A stretch of DNA of 64,000 bases from an uncultured Porphyromonadaceae bacterium (lineage in GTDB: Bacteria > Bacteroidota > Bacteroidia > Bacteroidales > Muribaculaceae). The notes under the pieces are model-generated. The model ran no database searches, was not told where the DNA came from, and saw only the letters and a list, made by a program, of their open reading frames with translations. The stretch lies in assembly GCA_947175545.1 (NCBI GenBank), contig CAMWNI010000001.1, positions 124,001-188,000 of the forward strand, read 5' to 3'. The position numbers were made by a program, and so were the translations under genes. Shown in pieces: positions 43,909-54,709 of the stretch. Numbering within the stretch: the stretch's first letter is position 1; every line of letters starts with the position of its first letter.

Positions 43909-45168
43909 GTGACCACAGAACTCTACCATGTCATCTGCGAATGGCTACGTGACCTCATTGCCGATACGCAATGGGAAGGTCACGTTTTTGCCGTCGGAGG
44001 CTGCTGTAGAGATGAAATCATGGGGTTCGAAATCAAGGACCTCGACCTGGCGGTTGACCTTCCGAACGGAGGCGTAAAGTTTGCGCGCTGGCTTCAGAAA
44101 AAACGGCTGACCATTGGTCATCCCGTCTTTTTTCTGAAGTTCGGCACTGCAAAACTGCGACTCCGCCGCTTCCCTGACGACGAAATCGAACTCGTGCAGA
44201 CCCGACGCGAACAGTACACGAAGGAAACCTCGCGCTGTCCGGAAGTCTGTTTCGGCTCGATTGAAGATGACTGCTACCGGCGTGATTTCACAGTCAACTC
44301 GCTCTACTACGACATTACGCGCCGACACATGGTCGACATTACCGGCAAGGGCATCCCTGACATGAAGGCCGGACTGCTCCGCACGCCGCTTGACCCCGAC
44401 GCTACTTTCAATGACGACCCGGTCCGGATTCTGCGCGGACTGCGCTTTGCAAACCGCTTCGGCTGGAAAATTGACCCTCCGGCCCTGGAAGCGATGCTCC
44501 GCCACGTAGACCGCATTGAAATTGTCAGCCGCGAGCGTTGCCATTCGGAACTCTGCAAGATGCTGAACGGTCCGGACCCTGTCAAGATGGTTGAGACCCT
44601 GCGCGAAACCGGAATCCTGAAAATCATTATTCCGGAAATGGCCCCGGTGATTGACTCGCTGAAACTATGGAAAAACGCCACGGACCGACTCCGGCAGATT
44701 GTGACTGCCGATCCGGAGGCGCCTACCCGCCTGCGCCTTGCCGCCCTGATGCTTGAACTGCGTCCAACGCCACGCGAATCGGCCAGGGTTTGCCGCCAGA
44801 TAATGACCGGCCTGCGCTTTGACCGTCCGATTGTTGCAGACGTGGCCTTTCTGGTTGCTTATGCGCGGCTCGACCCGCGCAAGCTTGACAACCCACGGCG
44901 GGTCCGCGAGGTGCAGAACCTTGCAGTTCTGCCTGACCGCATGCGTCTTCTGCTGCGCTTCATCGCCGACCTTGGGCGTCCGGACGAAGCCGCCGCCATA
45001 CGCCGCGAAAGTGACCGCGTGGTTTCGTCAGGCAAAAGCGGATTTTCCGACCCAAAAACCCTTGGCCGGAAGTTAGAGGCCGACGCCGTGCCGCCGAAGA
45101 AGAAACGCCGCGGCGGACGCTCATACAGCCGCCGGCGCCGAAGGCGTCAGCAGCCAAAAACCGACTGA
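43909..45168 (+). CDS. CCA-type tRNA nucleotidyltransferase/poly(A) polymerase family, no HD domain seen
   Basis: 419 residues with a GTG start. The nucleotidyltransferase head is intact: VGGCCRDEIMG (Gly30-Gly31...Arg34-Asp35) and DLDLAV with Asp44 and Asp46 as metal ligands. The class II motifs DDCYRRDFTVNSLYYD, FNDDPVRILRGLRFANRF and a helical body follow. True bacterial CCA enzymes are often longer and carry an HD phosphohydrolase domain; I do not see one. The end is very basic (PPKKKRRGGRSYSRRRRRRQQ), suited to RNA binding. It could be the cell's CCA enzyme or a specialised paralogue. It follows the sorting-domain gene by 12 bases and precedes a TPP riboswitch. Confidence 0.78.
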   Translation: MTTELYHVICEWLRDLIADTQWEGHVFAVGGCCRDEIMGFEIKDLDLAVDLPNGGVKFARWLQKKRLTIGHPVFFLKFGTAKLRLRRFPDDEIELVQTRREQYTKETSRCPEVCFGSIEDDCYRRDFTVNSLYYDITRRHMVDITGKGIPDMKAGLLRTPLDPDATFNDDPVRILRGLRFANRFGWKIDPPALEAMLRHVDRIEIVSRERCHSELCKMLNGPDPVKMVETLRETGILKIIIPEMAPVIDSLKLWKNATDRLRQIVTADPEAPTRLRLAALMLELRPTPRESARVCRQIMTGLRFDRPIVADVAFLVAYARLDPRKLDNPRRVREVQNLAVLPDRMRLLLRFIADLGRPDEAAAIRRESDRVVSSGKSGFSDPKTLGRKLEADAVPPKKKRRGGRSYSRRRRRRQQPKTD

Positions 45169-45204
45169 ACAAGAAAAAAATTCTTACATAACCTGAAGTT
45201 CGAA

Positions 45205-45289
45205 GACAAGGGGGTGCCGACTGATACAGAAAGGCTGAGATTTATACCCTACGAACCTGCCGACGGATAATGCCGTCCAGGGATTTGTC
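45205..45289 (+). promoter_or_regulatory. TPP riboswitch (thi box)
   Basis: All conserved blocks appear in order: GGGGTGCC (from 45211), GGCTGAGA (about 45253-45260), ACCC, GAACCTG (about 45253-45259 region end), GGATAATGCC and AGGGA. GACAA (45205-45209) can pair with TTGTC (45285-45289) to close P1. It lies 68 bases before thiG and would shut the thi operon when thiamin pyrophosphate is abundant. The 45270 start of the long frame is inside this element. Confidence 0.95.
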
Positions 45290-45356
45290 AAAAAAAGATA
45301 AATACCGCAGCGTCCGCCCGCTTGCCTTCGTCAGTTTTCAAATAATAAACCACAAA

Positions 45357-46136
45357 ATGATTGAAAATGACATTCTGAGGCTCGGTGGACGCGATTTTCG
45401 TTCACGCCTTTTCGTCGGGACTGGAAAATTCCCCTCGAATCAACTGATGCTTGACGCCATCAAAGCCTCCGGCACCGAGATGGTCACCGTGGCGGTCAAA
45501 CGTCTTGATCTGGACAACACCGAAGAGGACGATATGCTCCACCACATTGACCGCAAGCATGTCCAGTTCCTGCCAAACACGTCCGGCGCACGCGACGCAC
45601 GCGAAGCGCTGATTGCCGCCCGCGCCGCCCGCATGATCTACGGCACCGACTTCATCAAACTCGAAATTCACCCTGACCCGAAATATCTGCTCCCGGACCC
45701 CGTTGAAACGCTTAACGCGGCCGAACAGCTGGTCAAGGACGGCTTCGTCGTTCTCCCTTATGTTCAGGCCGACCCCGTTCTGTGCAAGAAACTTGAAGAG
45801 GTCGGCGTTGCAGCAGTTATGCCGCTCGGCGCGCCAATCGGCACCAATCGCGGACTGCTGACGCGCTCAATGCTTGAAATCATCATTGCCGAAAGCCGCG
45901 TGCCTGTCGTTGTTGACGCCGGCATCGGCGCGCCAAGCCATGCGGCCGAGGCCATGGAGATGGGAGCCGATGCCGTGCTGGTCAATACAGCCATCGCCGT
46001 TGCCGGTAACCCCATAGAGATGGCCGTTGCTTTCCGCGACGCGACCGAAGCCGGTCGACGCGCGCGCCTGGCCGGCCTCGGAGCCGTCGGATTTCAGGCT
46101 GAAGCCTCATCGCCCCTCACGGCCTTTTTGAGTTAA
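45357..46136 (+). CDS. thiG: Thiazole synthase
   Basis: 259 residues from the ATG at 45357 ([25 protein letters not shown]). TIM-barrel signatures are [28 protein letters not shown] with the Schiff-base Lys region, [47 protein letters not shown] and [30 protein letters not shown]. It condenses 1-deoxyxylulose-5-phosphate, dehydroglycine and ThiS thiocarboxylate to the thiazole of thiamin. It is the first gene after the riboswitch, whereas thiS and thiE, often placed ahead of it in Bacteroidales, are not here. Confidence 0.97.
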   Translation: MIENDILRLGGRDFRSRLFVGTGKFPSNQLMLDAIKASGTEMVTVAVKRLDLDNTEEDDMLHHIDRKHVQFLPNTSGARDAREALIAARAARMIYGTDFIKLEIHPDPKYLLPDPVETLNAAEQLVKDGFVVLPYVQADPVLCKKLEEVGVAAVMPLGAPIGTNRGLLTRSMLEIIIAESRVPVVVDAGIGAPSHAAEAMEMGADAVLVNTAIAVAGNPIEMAVAFRDATEAGRRARLAGLGAVGFQAEASSPLTAFLS

Positions 46137-46172
46137 CACAGACAAACTTTACACTCCTTTATTATATATTAA

Positions 46173-47876
<1,704 letters not shown>

Positions 47877-47887
47877 ACCCACTGCAA

Positions 47888-48997
47888 ATGTTCTACGACG
47901 AACTACAGACCTACGACTGGGACGCGACGACGACGGCAATCAGCTCCAAGAGCGCTGCCGACGTCGAACGCGCCCTGAGCCGTGACCGGTTGACAATCGA
48001 TGACTTCATGGCGCTCATCTCGCCGGCCGCGGAACCTTATCTGGAACAGATGGCACAGAAAAGCCGGCGCCTTACGCGCGAACGCTTCGGCCGCACAATC
48101 TCGATGTATATTCCGATGTATGTCTCAAACGCATGCACAAACCATTGCGTTTACTGCGGCTTCAACCATCATAACCCGCTAACGCGCGTCACCCTGACCC
48201 AGGAACAGGTCAAGGCCGAATGTGAGGCAATCCGCAAGCTCGGACCATTCGAGAACCTGCTGATTGTCAGCGGTGAATTTCCCTCTCTGAACGGTCCGGG
48301 CTATCTTGAACAGGTTCTCCGGACATGCCGCCCTTACTTCCACAATCTGACAATCGAAGTCATGCCGATGAAACAACAAGCCTACGAGCGGCTGGTTCGG
48401 AGCGGCCTGAACGGAGTTGTCTGTTTTCAGGAAACCTACAATGAAGCAAATTATAAGAAATATCATCCCCGCGGAATGAAGTCGGACTTCCGCTGGCGCG
48501 TCAACGGCTTCGACCGCATGGGCGCCGCCGGGCTTCATAAAATCGGCATGGGTGTACTGATCGGACTTGAAGACTGGCGCACGGACGTCACCTACATGGC
48601 ACGCCACCTGCTCTACCTTCGGAAAAACTACTGGCGCACGCGCTTCTCGGTCAATTTTCCGCGAATGTGTCCGGCCGAAGGCGGTTATCAGCCTAAAGTC
48701 GTTATGACCGACAAGGAACTGGCGCAACTGACGTTTGCGTTCCGCCTGTTTGACCATGACGTCGACATCTCCTACTCCACTCGCGAAAAGCCTCAGTTCC
48801 GCGCCAACATGATGCAACTCGGGGTGACATCCATGAGCGCAGGGTCCAAGACCGAGCCGGGAGGTTACGTGTCGACCCCTGACGCGCTCGAACAATTCGA
48901 GGTCAGCGATGACCGTTCGCCAAAGGCTGTGGCAGCTGAGATCTCGGCACTCGGCTACGAACCCGTCTGGAAAGACTGGGACCGCCGGCTTGACTGA
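47888..48997 (+). CDS. thiH: 2-iminoacetate synthase (tyrosine lyase)
   Basis: 369 residues. The radical-SAM motif is ACTNHCVYCGF with Cys83, Cys87 and Cys90. The later GMGVLIGLEDWRTDVTYMARHLLYL and FSVNFPRMCPAEGGYQP are ThiH features. It cleaves tyrosine to give dehydroglycine for ThiG, the oxygen-independent route, as expected in an anaerobe. Last recognisable gene of the operon; the following 254 bases are AT-rich with no gene. Confidence 0.96.
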   Translation: MFYDELQTYDWDATTTAISSKSAADVERALSRDRLTIDDFMALISPAAEPYLEQMAQKSRRLTRERFGRTISMYIPMYVSNACTNHCVYCGFNHHNPLTRVTLTQEQVKAECEAIRKLGPFENLLIVSGEFPSLNGPGYLEQVLRTCRPYFHNLTIEVMPMKQQAYERLVRSGLNGVVCFQETYNEANYKKYHPRGMKSDFRWRVNGFDRMGAAGLHKIGMGVLIGLEDWRTDVTYMARHLLYLRKNYWRTRFSVNFPRMCPAEGGYQPKVVMTDKELAQLTFAFRLFDHDVDISYSTREKPQFRANMMQLGVTSMSAGSKTEPGGYVSTPDALEQFEVSDDRSPKAVAAEISALGYEPVWKDWDRRLD

Positions 48998-49235
48998 ACG
49001 GCAAGCTCCCCACGCGGGGTCTTACTGTTCCAAGATTTCGCAAAACGAATGGGTACCCTCACGGACACCCATAGGCTTCAAATACACAATTATCTATAAA
49101 ACAACTATTCAATCCTTTATCAACACGATTCCTTTCCGAAATCGGTCTGCCGCAAATTTAATTAATATTTTAAGATTTTAACACAATTTTTAGTTAATAA
49201 TACTTAATAAAGCAATGAAATTATTCGATTATATG

Positions 49236-49243
49236 TAAATTTG
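49236..49243 (+). promoter_or_regulatory. -7 box of the AraC-family gene
   Basis: TAAATTTG ends 8 bases before the ATG at 49252, so the transcript is leaderless or nearly so, unless the ATG at 49279 is used. A very AT-rich tract (about 49150-49235) precedes it. Confidence 0.65.
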
Positions 49244-49251
49244 CATCCATA

Positions 49252-50181
49252 ATGATTGAATCCGTATCGCTCCAGCAAATGAAGAAACTCTACGAGATCG
49301 CCGACTACGACGAAACCGTGGACGGGAGCGACTATATTTATGTCCGCATTACCCCTGACAGCAACATTCCCTCGGCCCTCACAAAGGCCATGCGCTTCAA
49401 CGGACTGATAATTACACTCGTAAAATCCGGCAAACTCTCCGCATCCGTCAATATGGAACGTTTCAACCTGACGGAAAACTGCATGGTCGTAACCGGAGCG
49501 AACTCCATTATAACCTTCGAGGATGACTCGATGCAGAATCTTGATGCCTCAGTGCTTTTCGTCAGCAACGAGTTTATTCATGACCTGAACTTCGAGATAA
49601 TCGTGCTTAACAACCTGCCGATTGCGTCGAACCGCGCCCCGTTAGTCACTCTGACGCCCGGCGAGTGCGCTCACATGGCGGCCTATCTTGAGTTGCTTGA
49701 CATGAACGCACGCCAGAAAATCAGCGAAGGATTCGAAATGTTCCACAAAGGAATTTCCCGCTCGCTGCTGACCGCAACGCTCTATCAGCTCATGCTTATG
49801 AGTTGTCGCGCACGCGAGGAGCAACCGGAGGAAGATCCCCAGACCGGCGGACGCCCGCGCTCGCGCCGCATGCTCTACACTCATGAATTTGTCCGACTTG
49901 TAAACAAATATTTCCGTTCGGAACACTCGGTCCGCTTCTATGCCGACCGGCTCTGCATCTCGCCGAAATATCTTTCGCTCGTCGTCAAAGAGTGTACCGG
50001 ACGCTCGGCTGCGGAAATCATTGATGAACACCTGCTTCTTGAGGCCAAAAACCTTCTGCGCTTCTCGGGCAAGAACATCCAGCAGGTCGCCTACGAACTG
50101 AACTTCTCCAATCAATCCAGCTTCGGTAAATATTTTAAACATCTCACGGGGCTATCTCCCAGCGAGTTCCAGAACTCCTGA
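49252..50181 (+). CDS. AraC-family transcriptional regulator
   Basis: 309 residues. The N-terminal half (about 20-190) is a cupin-like effector domain (MRFNGLIITLVKSGKLSASVNMERFNLTENCMVV). The C-terminal 100 residues hold the double helix-turn-helix: VRFYADRLCISPKYLSLVVKECTGRSAAEIIDEHLLLEAKNLLRFSGKNIQQVAYELNFSNQSSFGKYFKHLTGLSPSEF. The ligand is unknown and no obvious target is adjacent: thiH ends upstream, pfkA begins downstream with its own promoter. An alternative start at 49279 (MKKLYEIADYDE) would leave a leader of about 30 bases and is possible. Confidence 0.9.
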   Translation: MIESVSLQQMKKLYEIADYDETVDGSDYIYVRITPDSNIPSALTKAMRFNGLIITLVKSGKLSASVNMERFNLTENCMVVTGANSIITFEDDSMQNLDASVLFVSNEFIHDLNFEIIVLNNLPIASNRAPLVTLTPGECAHMAAYLELLDMNARQKISEGFEMFHKGISRSLLTATLYQLMLMSCRAREEQPEEDPQTGGRPRSRRMLYTHEFVRLVNKYFRSEHSVRFYADRLCISPKYLSLVVKECTGRSAAEIIDEHLLLEAKNLLRFSGKNIQQVAYELNFSNQSSFGKYFKHLTGLSPSEFQNS

Positions 50182-50253
50182 TGAAAGTTTTTTTCAATCG
50201 GAGTGAACTTTCTTGCAACGGAGGATGTTTTATAAATGAAAGAAATGTGATAA

Positions 50254-50289
50254 TGATTGGTTTAATATTTGACGAGGAGTGACTGAGAC
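50254..50289. repeat. 36-base repeat, shared with 55817-55852
   Basis: The stretch beginning TGATTGGTTTA matches 55817-55852 at 32 of 36 positions by eye. Here its 3' part forms one arm of the terminator at 50271-50311. Confidence 0.7.
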
Positions 50290-50311
50290 AGCCATTCCTC
50301 ATCTGTTTTTT
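50271..50311 (+). terminator. Probable terminator of the AraC-family gene
   Basis: GACGAGGA (50271-50278) pairs with TCCTCATC (50296-50303) with one mismatch, followed by TGTTTTTT. Confidence 0.6.
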
Positions 50312-50364
50312 ACGCCGGTCGATTATTCAGATCTCGTTCCCCGGTATTTCTTTAATCCGTAATA

Positions 50365-50396
50365 TTGGATATACTCAGGTTTTTTTCGTAAATTTG
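50365..50396 (+). promoter_or_regulatory. Promoter of the pfkA-gld unit
   Basis: TTG at 50365-50367, a 21-base spacer, TAAATTTG at 50389-50396, 22 bases before the pfkA ATG. No other promoter was seen until after 55695. Confidence 0.7.
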
Positions 50397-50418
50397 CGGC
50401 TTAAATAGTTAAAAAAAT

Positions 50419-51399
50419 ATGGCAGAAATTAAGTGCATCGGCATTCTGACCTCCGGCGGCGACGCTCCCGGAATGAATGCCGCTATCCGTGCGGTTACCC
50501 GCTCGGCAATTTTCAACGGATTTAAGGTAAAAGGTATTTACAGAGGCTATCGCGGCCTGTTGACAGACGAAATTGAAGACTTTAAAACTCAGAATGTCAG
50601 CAACATCATTCAGATGGGCGGAACAATTCTGAAAACTGCACGCTGCAAGGAGTTCGAAACTCCGGAAGGACGACAGTTGGCTTACGACACACTGCGCCGT
50701 CATGAAATTGACGCTCTCGTAGTCATTGGCGGTGACGGTTCGCTGACCGGCGCGCGCATTTTTGCCAACGAGTTCAACTTTCCGTGCATCGGCCTGCCCG
50801 GCACCATTGACAATGACCTCTATGGCACAGACAAGACAATCGGCTACGACACAGCGCTGAACACAATCATGGAATGTGTCGATAAAATCCGCGACACGGC
50901 AACGAGCCACGAGCGTTTGTTCTTCATCGAAGTGATGGGGCGCGACGCAGGCTTCCTTGCTCTCAACGGTGCGATTGCAACCGGCGCCGAGGCGGCCATC
51001 ATTCCTGAAATATCAACAGAGGTCGACCAGCTTGCCGAACTTATTCAGAACGGCTTCCGCAAGAGCAAGAACTCGTCGATTGTCCTCGTTGCCGAAAGCC
51101 CGATTACAGGCGGCGCAATGGCACTTGCCGAACGCGTAAAGAACGAATATCCGGCTTATGATGTGCGCGTTTCGATTCTCGGCCACTTGCAGCGCGGCGG
51201 CTCGCCGACGGCAATTGACCGCATCCTTGCTTCCCGAATGGGCGCCGCAGCAATCGACGCCCTTATGGAAGACCAGCGCAACGTGATGATTGGAATACAG
51301 AACAACCAGATTGTTTACATTCCCTTCAGCAAGGCAATCAAGAATGACAAGCCGATTGACCGCAGCCTGCTTGAAAACCTTCGCCGACTCTCAATCTGA
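50419..51399 (+). CDS. pfkA: ATP-dependent 6-phosphofructokinase
   Basis: 326 residues. [18 protein letters not shown] is the ATP-binding start, GGDGSLTGA the second nucleotide loop, [23 protein letters not shown] holds the catalytic Asp, and [12 protein letters not shown] and [15 protein letters not shown] bind fructose-6-phosphate. It commits sugar to glycolysis. It is placed 2 bases before gldE, so the glycolytic gene probably heads the long envelope operon that follows. Confidence 0.98.
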   Translation: MAEIKCIGILTSGGDAPGMNAAIRAVTRSAIFNGFKVKGIYRGYRGLLTDEIEDFKTQNVSNIIQMGGTILKTARCKEFETPEGRQLAYDTLRRHEIDALVVIGGDGSLTGARIFANEFNFPCIGLPGTIDNDLYGTDKTIGYDTALNTIMECVDKIRDTATSHERLFFIEVMGRDAGFLALNGAIATGAEAAIIPEISTEVDQLAELIQNGFRKSKNSSIVLVAESPITGGAMALAERVKNEYPAYDVRVSILGHLQRGGSPTAIDRILASRMGAAAIDALMEDQRNVMIGIQNNQIVYIPFSKAIKNDKPIDRSLLENLRRLSI

Positions 51400-51401
51400 C
51401 C

Positions 51402-52688
51402 TTGGAAACTGCTCAAATCATAGCTCTCGTTATAGCGGCACTGCTGCTTTTGATGTCGGGGTTCGTTTCCGGCTCTGAAATCGCATATTTCTCGCTGACC
51501 GCGCAGGACCTGGACGACGCAGACGAGGAGAGCGGCCATCCGGAATCGACCGAAGCCGTCCGCGCTCTGCTCCGCAAACCGGAGCGGTTGCTCGCAACAA
51601 TCCTGATTGCCAATAATCTGGTCAACATTTCGATTGTTGTGCTGACAAACTATGGTCTCGGACCCGTTTTTTCGGGCATGAGCGCCATTTGGAGTTTCAT
51701 TTTGCAAACCGTATTGCTGACGTTCCTGATTCTGCTTTTCGGTGAAATACTGCCCAAACTGTATGCCCAGTTACGTCCGCTCGGATGGGCGCGCTGGGCT
51801 CAGCCGACATTGCGGATGATGGTTGTCACCCTGAAGCCGTTTGCGTCGCTCCTTATCAAAAGTTCAACGGTTGTCCACAGGGTTGTCCACAAGAAACCAC
51901 AGAATATTTCAGCCGACGAACTGAGCCAGGCTCTTGAACTGACCGACGTTGAAGCGCGCGATGACTCCCGTATGCTTCAGGAAATCCTGAAGTTCGGCGA
52001 CACGACCGCGTCGGAAGTAATGACTCCGCGAGTCGACCTGACGTGTCTGAGTATCACCTATTCGTTCGACGAAGTCATGATGGTGGTCCTCGAAAGCGGC
52101 TATGCCCGAATTCCGGTCTATGACGGCACTCAGGACAACATCAAGGGCATCCTTTATTCGCGCGACCTGCTCCCCTATGTCGAAAGCCGTCCGGAGGGCT
52201 TCGCCTGGCAGTCGCTGCTGCGTCCGGCCTATTTCGTGCCGGAATCGCGCATGATTGATGACCTGCTTGAAGATTTCCGCCGCCGTAAGGTCCACATGGC
52301 CATCGTTGTTGACGAATTCGGCGGCACGCAGGGTGTGGTCACCCTTGAAGATGTGCTTGAGGAAATTGTCGGCGACATTGACGACGAGTATGACGAAGAG
52401 GAAAAAACATATCAACGCCTTCCTGACGACACGTTTATTTTTGAAGGCAAGACCCTGCTGAACGATTTTTTCCGTATCACAGAACAGGAAGAAGAGGCCG
52501 AGGAACTCTACGGCCCTGTTACGGAAGACTGCGAGACCCTCGCGGGTATGCTACTTGCAATCAAAGGCGACTTCCCGCGCGAGAAAGAAAGCCTTGTCTA
52601 CGGCCGCTGTCGATTCCTGGTGCTTGACATCAGCCAGCACCGCATTGTCTCGGTACGCGTCAAGGTGATGCCGGAGGTGCAGCAATGA
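51402..52688 (+). CDS. gldE: GldE-like CNNM/CBS/CorC membrane protein
   Basis: 428 residues, TTG start 2 bases after the pfkA stop. A CNNM transmembrane domain (about 1-190: LLLMSGFVSGSEIAYFSLTAQDL, LLATILIANNLVNISIVVL) precedes a CBS pair (about 205-325: VMTPRVDLTCLSI, ILYSRDLLPYV, VDEFGGTQGVVTLEDVLEEIVGDIDDEYDEEE) and a CorC_HlyC domain (about 345-425). The family includes metal-efflux-like proteins. In Bacteroidota the copy next to gldD is called GldE and is linked to gliding/T9SS function, although it is kept in non-gliding members. The linkage to gldD here supports the GldE name. Confidence 0.88.
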   Translation: METAQIIALVIAALLLLMSGFVSGSEIAYFSLTAQDLDDADEESGHPESTEAVRALLRKPERLLATILIANNLVNISIVVLTNYGLGPVFSGMSAIWSFILQTVLLTFLILLFGEILPKLYAQLRPLGWARWAQPTLRMMVVTLKPFASLLIKSSTVVHRVVHKKPQNISADELSQALELTDVEARDDSRMLQEILKFGDTTASEVMTPRVDLTCLSITYSFDEVMMVVLESGYARIPVYDGTQDNIKGILYSRDLLPYVESRPEGFAWQSLLRPAYFVPESRMIDDLLEDFRRRKVHMAIVVDEFGGTQGVVTLEDVLEEIVGDIDDEYDEEEKTYQRLPDDTFIFEGKTLLNDFFRITEQEEEAEELYGPVTEDCETLAGMLLAIKGDFPREKESLVYGRCRFLVLDISQHRIVSVRVKVMPEVQQ

Positions 52689-53239
52689 ACTGCCGGTGCC
52701 TGCCGTTTCTCTGCCTGATGGCGCTCTCAGCAGGTTGCGCCAGGCGCCCTGCGCCGGTTCCGCGTCCTCATGCCTTTCCGCGAATCGAGGTCTATCCGGA
52801 AACATATCATGCCGTCAACAATCTGATGATAAACGATTCGGCGCGCTTTGAGCCGGGAGTTACAGAGGGGTGGTTCGACATTGTCTATCCGGCCTATAAT
52901 GTGCGCGTCAACTGCACACTGACCTACACGGAAAGTTCATTGCATCTGCAATCGGTCATTGACAATCGGATTGAGCGCCTCGAGCGCAATGCCGCAGGAG
53001 CGCCCGGCGAGTTGACCGAACTGACGTCGACGGAGGGCGTTGGCTGCATGCTGATTGTAACGCCCGGAGCGCTTGCCACTCCCGTTCAGTTTCTGGCAAC
53101 GGACTCGGCGCGCTATGTGCTTTCCGGCTCGGCTGTCTTTGCGTCGCCGGGAGCGTCGCCGGACTCAGTTGCCCCGATAGTGAACGCAATAGAACGAGAC
53201 ATGATTTATATGCTGAAGCATCTGCCACAGAAACTATGA
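52685..53239 (+). CDS. gldD: Gliding-motility-type lipoprotein GldD
   Basis: 184 residues. The lipoprotein signal ends ALSAGCAR. PRPHAFPRIEVYPETYH and WFDIVYPAYNVRVNCTLTY are GldD landmarks. The length agrees with the family. GldD is required for gliding and full T9SS function in flavobacteria; in a gut Bacteroidales with T9SS-like cargo it more probably supports secretion (inference). It overlaps both neighbours by four bases. Confidence 0.87.
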   Translation: MNCRCLPFLCLMALSAGCARRPAPVPRPHAFPRIEVYPETYHAVNNLMINDSARFEPGVTEGWFDIVYPAYNVRVNCTLTYTESSLHLQSVIDNRIERLERNAAGAPGELTELTSTEGVGCMLIVTPGALATPVQFLATDSARYVLSGSAVFASPGASPDSVAPIVNAIERDMIYMLKHLPQKL

Positions 53240-53703
53240 GCCGGATTTATATAGCAGAAGGAGGCCGTCAGGCCATCGGCCGACTGATCGCGACCCATGT
53301 CGGCGAAAACGTGCGCCTTGACCACGACAGGGACGGAGCGCCTTTGCTCGTTGGCTCAACCCTGCACATCTCGATTTCCCATAGCCGCCGTTTCGCCGCC
53401 ATAATGCTCAATGAGAAGGTGCGTTGCGGAATTGACATCGAGGAGCCTCGCCTTGACCAGCTTGAGCGAGTTCGCTCCAAGTTTCTCACCCCGGCCGAGC
53501 TTGCGGCCAAAGTCGACCTGCTGTCGGCCTGGACGGCGAAAGAGGCGGTTTTCAAAGCATCCGCCACTCCCGGGCTTGGCATGAGCATGATCGACACCCT
53601 GTCCACACCCGGCCTTGCACTGCTCCCTGACGGCAGAAAATTTCACCTGCAAACCATTGTCACTCCTGACTATACACTCACAACAGCTCTCCCCACAGTA
53701 TGA
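53236..53703 (+). CDS. 4'-phosphopantetheinyl transferase
   Basis: 155 residues, Sfp/AcpS-superfamily. It has SISHSRRFAAIML, CGIDIEEPR (metal-binding Asp and Glu) and WTAKEAVFKA (the catalytic KE). It is short compared with Sfp, as usual for the Bacteroidota gldD-linked enzymes. It transfers phosphopantetheine from CoA to acyl or peptidyl carrier proteins; which carrier is not evident here. Overlaps gldD and the next gene by four bases each (ATGA). Confidence 0.88.
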   Translation: MSRIYIAEGGRQAIGRLIATHVGENVRLDHDRDGAPLLVGSTLHISISHSRRFAAIMLNEKVRCGIDIEEPRLDQLERVRSKFLTPAELAAKVDLLSAWTAKEAVFKASATPGLGMSMIDTLSTPGLALLPDGRKFHLQTIVTPDYTLTTALPTV

Positions 53704-54482
53704 TTAAATCAATCGTGAAATTGCTGATGTCGCCCCGTCGCGCTTCGATTAGTCCCGGCCACAGAGAGCATCCGCTGATAATTCTTGGCAACGGCCCAAG
53801 CCTGGCGCAGACTCTTGAACACTCACATGTGGCACTGACGAAAAATCCGCTGCTGGCCGTCAATTTCTTTGCCAACACCCCGGTTTTCCGCGAACTGCAA
53901 CCGGAGTTTTACGTTCTTGCCGACCCCCATTTTTTCAACAACTCCGAAGACCCCAACGTCAAACGCCTGATGGAGAATCTTAACTCCGCCACTTGGAAAA
54001 TGACGCTTTTCGTGCCTTTTGGTGTGAAATGTCCGCAATTTGATAACGAAATAAACGTTGAGCGGTTCCCGATGAAGGCTATGGAAGGCCCGGATTGGTT
54101 CCGCCATGCAATGTTTACCGGGCGCTTAGGCATGCCTCGCCCCCGCAACGTCCTGATACCGTCAATCATGATTGGCATCTGGTTGGGGTTCAGCGAAATT
54201 TACATCTGCGGGGCTGACCATACATGGATTAAGACACTGAGTGTCAATGACCGCAACGAAGTCATTTCCATCCAGCCTCATTTCTATAAGGAGGATGACC
54301 GCGAACTTGAGCGTCAGCGGGTTGACTATCTGAAAATTCCGCTCCATAAGGTTCTTGAAAGCCAGGTTGTGGCCTTCCGTGCATATCAAATTCTGCAAAC
54401 TTACGCCTTGTCAAAAGGCATAAAGATTTATAATGCAACACCCGGCAGCTTCATCGACGCCTTTGAACGCAAGAATATATGA
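53700..54482 (+). CDS. DUF115/MptE-like protein, putative sugar transferase
   Basis: 260 residues, no signal peptide. The conserved points are IILGNGPSLAQTLEH at about residue 25 (glycine-rich nucleotide-sugar-like loop), NFFANTPVFRELQPEFYVLADPHFF, and GFSEIYICGADHTW around residue 170. This pattern is found in the DUF115/6-hydroxymethylpterin-pyrophosphokinase-like family and in proteins of surface-glycan loci related to sialyltransferase-like enzymes. The next gene but one is an acyltransferase, so glycan or lipid decoration is plausible. The specific reaction is unknown. Confidence 0.6.
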   Translation: MIKSIVKLLMSPRRASISPGHREHPLIILGNGPSLAQTLEHSHVALTKNPLLAVNFFANTPVFRELQPEFYVLADPHFFNNSEDPNVKRLMENLNSATWKMTLFVPFGVKCPQFDNEINVERFPMKAMEGPDWFRHAMFTGRLGMPRPRNVLIPSIMIGIWLGFSEIYICGADHTWIKTLSVNDRNEVISIQPHFYKEDDRELERQRVDYLKIPLHKVLESQVVAFRAYQILQTYALSKGIKIYNATPGSFIDAFERKNI

Positions 54483-54709
54483 CAGAAATTGAAAAGCAGA
54501 TTGCAGAACTGACCGTGCGGATTAATGCCACTCCGGACGACGCCATGGCTCTTTATCGCCGCGGCTCGCTCCACTGGAAGCTTGGCCACAGAGCCGCAGC
54601 CATGACTGACTTCAACGCCTCAGCACTGATTGACCCCGAAGGACCCGGAGCTGCAGCGGCAGCCCATGCCCTTGCAATTCTTGACTTTTTCACTCCCCGG
54701 AATCCATGA
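54479..54709 (+). CDS. Small TPR protein
   Basis: 76 residues: one clear tetratricopeptide unit (ALYRRGSLHWKLGHRAAAMTDFNASALIDP) followed by an Ala-rich helix. No signal. It probably binds another protein, perhaps a product of the same operon. Overlaps both neighbours by four bases, which supports its reality despite its size. Confidence 0.75.
   Translation: MTEIEKQIAELTVRINATPDDAMALYRRGSLHWKLGHRAAAMTDFNASALIDPEGPGAAAAAHALAILDFFTPRNP

Noticed and set aside
45270-45356. Longer thiG frame
   Set aside because: It begins inside the TPP riboswitch; ThiG homology starts at 45357.
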